NCBI GenBank assembly: GCA_024277695.1
Contig: JAJRUR010000285.1
Coordinates: forward strand, 1-10,101
Source of the DNA: Bacteroidota bacterium
Lineage (GTDB): Bacteria > Bacteroidota > Bacteroidia > Chitinophagales > Saprospiraceae
DNA length: 10,101 nt
Direction of reading: 5' to 3'
Under the pieces are notes generated by a model. It saw only the letters and a program-made list of their open reading frames with translations. It ran no database searches and had not been told where the DNA came from. Position numbers and translations under genes: made by a program. Position 1 is the stretch's first letter. Every line of letters begins with the position of its first letter. Below are positions 6,814 to 10,101 of this stretch, piece after piece.

Positions 6814-9800
6814 TTAATCTTTCTTCCCAAAGGGATTCCAATCTTTTAGGCGATCTTTAATGTCAGATTTTTTGTCTTTCTGCTTCTTGCCTCCAAAAAT
6901 ATCGATAGGATATTCATCAAATATATCATCCAAAATACCACCCAAAGTATCCAATAAGTTAGAGTCTATCCTTCCGGTGACGATATCATCAATTTTTGAC
7001 TTGATTGTATCCTTAATTTCTTCTTTTTTCTCGTCGATTATGAGCTCAACAGAATCCTTGGCCTGATCTACAATGTCCTGTATAGTATCCTTCAACTCCT
7101 CCACAAGCTGCTCTACCGTATCGCGCACTTCTTCTTTGATCTCCTCGATTTTTTGATCAACAGTATCTCGCAGTTCATTTTTCTTGTCCTCAATAATCTC
7201 ATCTAGTATCTCTTTGGCTGTTTTTGATTTGAGGTTCAATATAGAGATCCTAGTATCCGGATGGTTGATAGTGCCTAACAACTGTACTCCTAAAATAATT
7301 GTATCGACCTTCGGGGCATCGATACCTAAACGATCCAATTTTGAAATCATCTCATCCCACTGTGCTCGAAGTTCCTTGGGCACTTTGTCCAAATCCAACT
7401 TCTCCGATGGAACCTCCAGACGTATTCTGTAGTCCATATCGCCCAAAATTTGGTGCTTGCCGCCGATCTTTACTCGGATACCTTCTATATCCTTCTCCCA
7501 AGGCTCTAACTCTACATATCCGTCTTTGATGTCAAACCAATTGCGCGTATAGTCCAATTTGATTTTTTTGAGAGCTTGTAAATTGAGACGATCGGCTAGT
7601 TGATCTATCGGTCCAAACTTCTTGACCAGGCCATGCAGGGTTTCTACAAATCCCGAGCCTGTCAAACTCCTAAATTCCGGAATATAATTCGGATCTAACT
7701 TTCCGGATAGTATCATGTCAGAATTAAAGACCCCTTCTAAATATTTACCGACAGGTGCCAAAGATTTTATAGATTTTACATTTTTAAAAGTCTTTTCAAA
7801 AGACAAGTTGGATAGATTATATTTCAAATCAAAAACAGCTTTGTCCGTTCCGTCATAGGCATACATACCAGCCACATTAAAAGTGCCACCCAAGCTATAG
7901 CCTTTAAAATTTTTTAGAAAGACAGCACCATCGTCAAATGCTATATTTCCTTTCGCATTATTTATTTTTACACCTGCATAAAATATCGAATCACTCTCTA
8001 ATTGGATTCCAAAATTAAAACGATTCGGCACCACCACATATACAGCCGGTTCAGCATCAGTAGCGAGGTCTCGTACCATCCAATCCTCTAATCGAATACT
8101 TTCTGCTCGTACCCGAAGATCTCCTCTGAGCAAGCCATCCAAATAATTATAAGCATATACACTGTCCAAAACTCCACGGATTCGCATCGGGCTATTCTGA
8201 ATATTTGCTTCTAAGTCTTCGATCTTTAATCTACTCAAATTACCTTGAACACTCATCCGCATATCTTTGATATCATAATCTTGATAATCCACTCGGTCAT
8301 AGTCGGCCTGTATGTGCATCACCATATCACGTCGCCAGTCTTTCTGTGGGATCGCTTCCACACTATCTGTTTTTAGCCATTCATTGATATCCAATCGACT
8401 TCCATGGATATTTGCCCGAATCGTCAAAGCTTGATCTCCTCCAAAAATCGCCTCAAATTGTTGTATAACGCCTTTTCCTTTAAAGTCCGAACGCCCAATT
8501 TTGCCTTCGATCTGATTCAATACTATCTCGCCATTCATCAAACCGGCATCTAGCTTTGTCCATTCGATTCTCGGCTGTTGATTAATTTCTAATACCAAAT
8601 TTTTACTGAGGATGGTGCCTTGATATTCCGCTTGTTTTGATTTTGAAAGTTTGCCGGATACATCAAAATCTACATCGATTAAACCCGATATAGTATCCAC
8701 ATTCTTCAATGGGTAGGCTTCTGCCAAATCGGATAAGTCAATATCACCGCGTAACTCTACGACATATTCGGGATCAGACTGCATGTCCCTTAACAAAAAA
8801 CGCCCTGCAAGCTCTCTGTCGTTTAGTCTGAAAAATAATTTGGGGACATCCATCACATCGAGTCCTCCTCCCTGTTGATTGGATATGTGTGCTTCTAGAT
8901 TGATTGCTTCAAAAGATGCTTTTTTGTCCGGAAAAGAAAAAGCACCGTCTCGGACATCGATATCCAGCTCGTAGTTTGGAAATGTATTTTTAGAAAGATT
9001 TAGGATACCATTGACCTCCCCTGTCAAAGCAAAACTCCCGCTTGCATTTAGGTTTTGAAAAGTCGCATTATAAAAGTTGGGCAGAATAGACAATAAACTC
9101 TTAAAATCTGCATCAGAAGACCGGAGCTCTATATCCAGATTATGTGCATCTGAGATTTGTCGGATATTACCTTGTATATCCAAACGGAGTCCATTGACTG
9201 TAAGGCGATTTTCTTTTAATTTGATATGCTGACCATTATCAGAAAGGACTAGATCCATATCCCAGCTGGCATCAGCATCCCTTAACCAAGTCCATGTTTT
9301 GTTGGCTATAGTCAAGGATGGAGATTTGCTCATACTCTTCCAATGACTTATACCGTCTTCTAATACAAAACTTCCGGTATGATCTACATCCAGGCTTACT
9401 ACTTTCTGCCCCGATTGCAGGTCACGATAATAGAATTGACCACGATGGATTTTATAATTTTTTAGTTTAAAAAAAAATCTGCTTTTTGCAGAATTTTCTC
9501 CTTCTAATCCTTGAACGGAAATATCATAATTTGCACGGTGTCCATCACGTATTACATGCACGACTGGCTCATCCAGTACAAAACTATTGACCATAATGCT
9601 ATCATTGGCACGAAGAGCAGACATTAGATCCAAATCAAAACTCAGACGCTTGGCATAAAATAAGTTTTCTTGAGTGCCCTGCAGCGGAACACCGCCAAGC
9701 TCCAGATCACTGATACTTACTTTGAGCTTGGGAAACGATGAAAAGAGATTTAAACGGATGGCACCATAATCGACGGATCCTGTCACACGCTCATTGATAG

Positions 9801-9921
9801 CTGTTTTTATTTCGCCTGCAATTTTATCTCTAAAAAACAAAGGAAATAACAACATAGATACCACTAAGATCAAAAGTAGTGTCAGCAGTGCTTTCCATAA
9901 CAACTGTAGCGTGCGTTTCAT
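6814..9921 (-). CDS. AsmA-like inner-membrane-anchored periplasmic protein
   Basis: A 1035-residue protein. Residues 9-30 form one N-terminal membrane anchor (ALLTLLLILVVSMLLF) after a basic start, followed by the AsmA hallmark region (INERVTGSVDYGAIRL at 42-57, then SSFPKLKVSISDLEL at 61-75). The long middle is rich in alternating beta strands, as in AsmA/TamB/YhdP-type proteins, whose Proteobacterial members form periplasmic lipid-binding grooves and affect phospholipid transport to the outer membrane. Residues 755-899 resemble the AsmA C-terminal module (GSGFVETLHGLVKKFGPIDQ, DGYVELEPW, GDMDYRIRLEVP). Residues 900-980 are a highly charged helical repeat, and the end is basic (GGKKQKDKKSDIKDRL). 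A role in envelope lipid homeostasis is inferred from the family. The ATG at 9921 is preceded by a good Bacteroidota promoter. It runs in the same direction as the satD-like unit, but the 177-base array gap suggests separate control. Confidence 0.9.
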   Translation of the reverse strand: MKRTLQLLWKALLTLLLILVVSMLLFPLFFRDKIAGEIKTAINERVTGSVDYGAIRLNLFSSFPKLKVSISDLELGGVPLQGTQENLFYAKRLSFDLDLMSALRANDSIMVNSFVLDEPVVHVIRDGHRANYDISVQGLEGENSAKSRFFFKLKNYKIHRGQFYYRDLQSGQKVVSLDVDHTGSFVLEDGISHWKSMSKSPSLTIANKTWTWLRDADASWDMDLVLSDNGQHIKLKENRLTVNGLRLDIQGNIRQISDAHNLDIELRSSDADFKSLLSILPNFYNATFQNLNASGSFALTGEVNGILNLSKNTFPNYELDIDVRDGAFSFPDKKASFEAINLEAHISNQQGGGLDVMDVPKLFFRLNDRELAGRFLLRDMQSDPEYVVELRGDIDLSDLAEAYPLKNVDTISGLIDVDFDVSGKLSKSKQAEYQGTILSKNLVLEINQQPRIEWTKLDAGLMNGEIVLNQIEGKIGRSDFKGKGVIQQFEAIFGGDQALTIRANIHGSRLDINEWLKTDSVEAIPQKDWRRDMVMHIQADYDRVDYQDYDIKDMRMSVQGNLSRLKIEDLEANIQNSPMRIRGVLDSVYAYNYLDGLLRGDLRVRAESIRLEDWMVRDLATDAEPAVYVVVPNRFNFGIQLESDSIFYAGVKINNAKGNIAFDDGAVFLKNFKGYSLGGTFNVAGMYAYDGTDKAVFDLKYNLSNLSFEKTFKNVKSIKSLAPVGKYLEGVFNSDMILSGKLDPNYIPEFRSLTGSGFVETLHGLVKKFGPIDQLADRLNLQALKKIKLDYTRNWFDIKDGYVELEPWEKDIEGIRVKIGGKHQILGDMDYRIRLEVPSEKLDLDKVPKELRAQWDEMISKLDRLGIDAPKVDTIILGVQLLGTINHPDTRISILNLKSKTAKEILDEIIEDKKNELRDTVDQKIEEIKEEVRDTVEQLVEELKDTIQDIVDQAKDSVELIIDEKKEEIKDTIKSKIDDIVTGRIDSNLLDTLGGILDDIFDEYPIDIFGGKKQKDKKSDIKDRLKDWNPFGKKD
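6982..7224 (-). other. Charged helical repeat tract near the C-terminus of the AsmA-like protein
   Basis: Residues 900-980 consist of repeated amphipathic segments built around R/K-D-T/S-V/I: RDTV, RDTV, KDTI, KDSV and KDTI, spaced 15, 11, 11 and 15 residues apart. The 11- and 15-residue steps fit hendecad-type (11/3, 15/4) helical periodicity rather than plain heptads. The tract is dominated by Glu, Asp, Lys, Ile and Val and contains no proline or glycine, so a long helix or coiled coil is expected. It is part of the CDS, not a separate gene. Confidence 0.75.
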
Positions 9922-9957
9922 AGTAATTTGGCTTTACTATTAGGAGATATTCTGAGC

Positions 9958-9991
9958 CAAATATACCTAAATCCTATAGACTGATAACAAA
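9958..9991 (-). promoter_or_regulatory. Bacteroidota-type promoter of the AsmA-like gene
   Basis: Reading the - strand: TTTG (9991-9988), a 22-base spacer, then TATATTTG (9965-9958), an exact match to the TAnnTTTG -7 box of Bacteroidota housekeeping promoters. Transcription would begin near 9951, giving a leader of about 30 bases before the ATG at 9921. This is the best promoter in the window. The remaining bases to the right edge (9992-10101) hold no recognisable gene or structure. Confidence 0.65.
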
Positions 9992-10101
9992 ATTTTAACC
10001 CAATCGGAGCAATAATAATCGTCTTGAGGCACATATAGGCGAGATAACATAAACTACACGCATCAACTATTTATGGACAGATAATGTTATAAAAATTAAG
10101 A

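Noticed and set aside
7676..7691. Extra ATTCGG copies elsewhere in the window, for example inside the AsmA-like gene near 7687 and 8023
   Set aside because: Single hexamers within coding sequence, without a partner half-site at 8-bp spacing; expected by chance.

Overview
The window reads as an ordinary chromosomal segment of a Bacteroidota bacterium, probably a Saprospiria-like or related environmental lineage. The evidence is a secreted M36 metalloprotease with a C-terminal type IX secretion (T9SS) sorting domain, an exact Bacteroidota-type -7 promoter box (TATATTTG) before the last gene, AT-rich start regions without Shine-Dalgarno sequences, and a FolC that resembles Bacteroidota FolC. The phylum is well supported; the finer placement is a guess.

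Layout. Bases 1-225 hold no recognisable gene. On the + strand follow an A-type Fe-S cluster carrier (226-579) and a 1102-residue secreted fungalysin-type protease (656-3964). An A-tract/T-tract hairpin at 3964-3989 separates them from a block entirely on the - strand. In transcription order that block is: an AsmA-like envelope protein of 1035 residues (9921-6814) with its own promoter; a 177-base gap nearly filled by a striking repeat array (6653-6784); a SatD-family protein carrying a C-terminal helix-turn-helix (6636-6037); a DUF3307 multi-pass membrane protein overlapping it by 4 bases (6040-5330); and folC (5281-4028), whose reading frame opens directly after the DUF3307 stop codon.

The most interesting part is the satD-like / DUF3307 / folC unit and its upstream array. 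The array is four near-identical 28-bp units plus one diverged unit. Within it the half-sites ATTCGG and CCGAAT alternate, every one separated by exactly 8 bp, giving ten half-sites in strict register and ending 16 bp before the satD-like start codon. Because the first gene of the unit ends in a helix-turn-helix, the simplest reading is an autoregulated operon with a multi-site operator. What the SatD-like/DUF3307 pair senses or does is unknown. A second oddity is that folC lacks any ATG, GTG or TTG codon where its conserved N-terminus begins, which suggests an AUC start, or re-initiation coupled to the DUF3307 gene.
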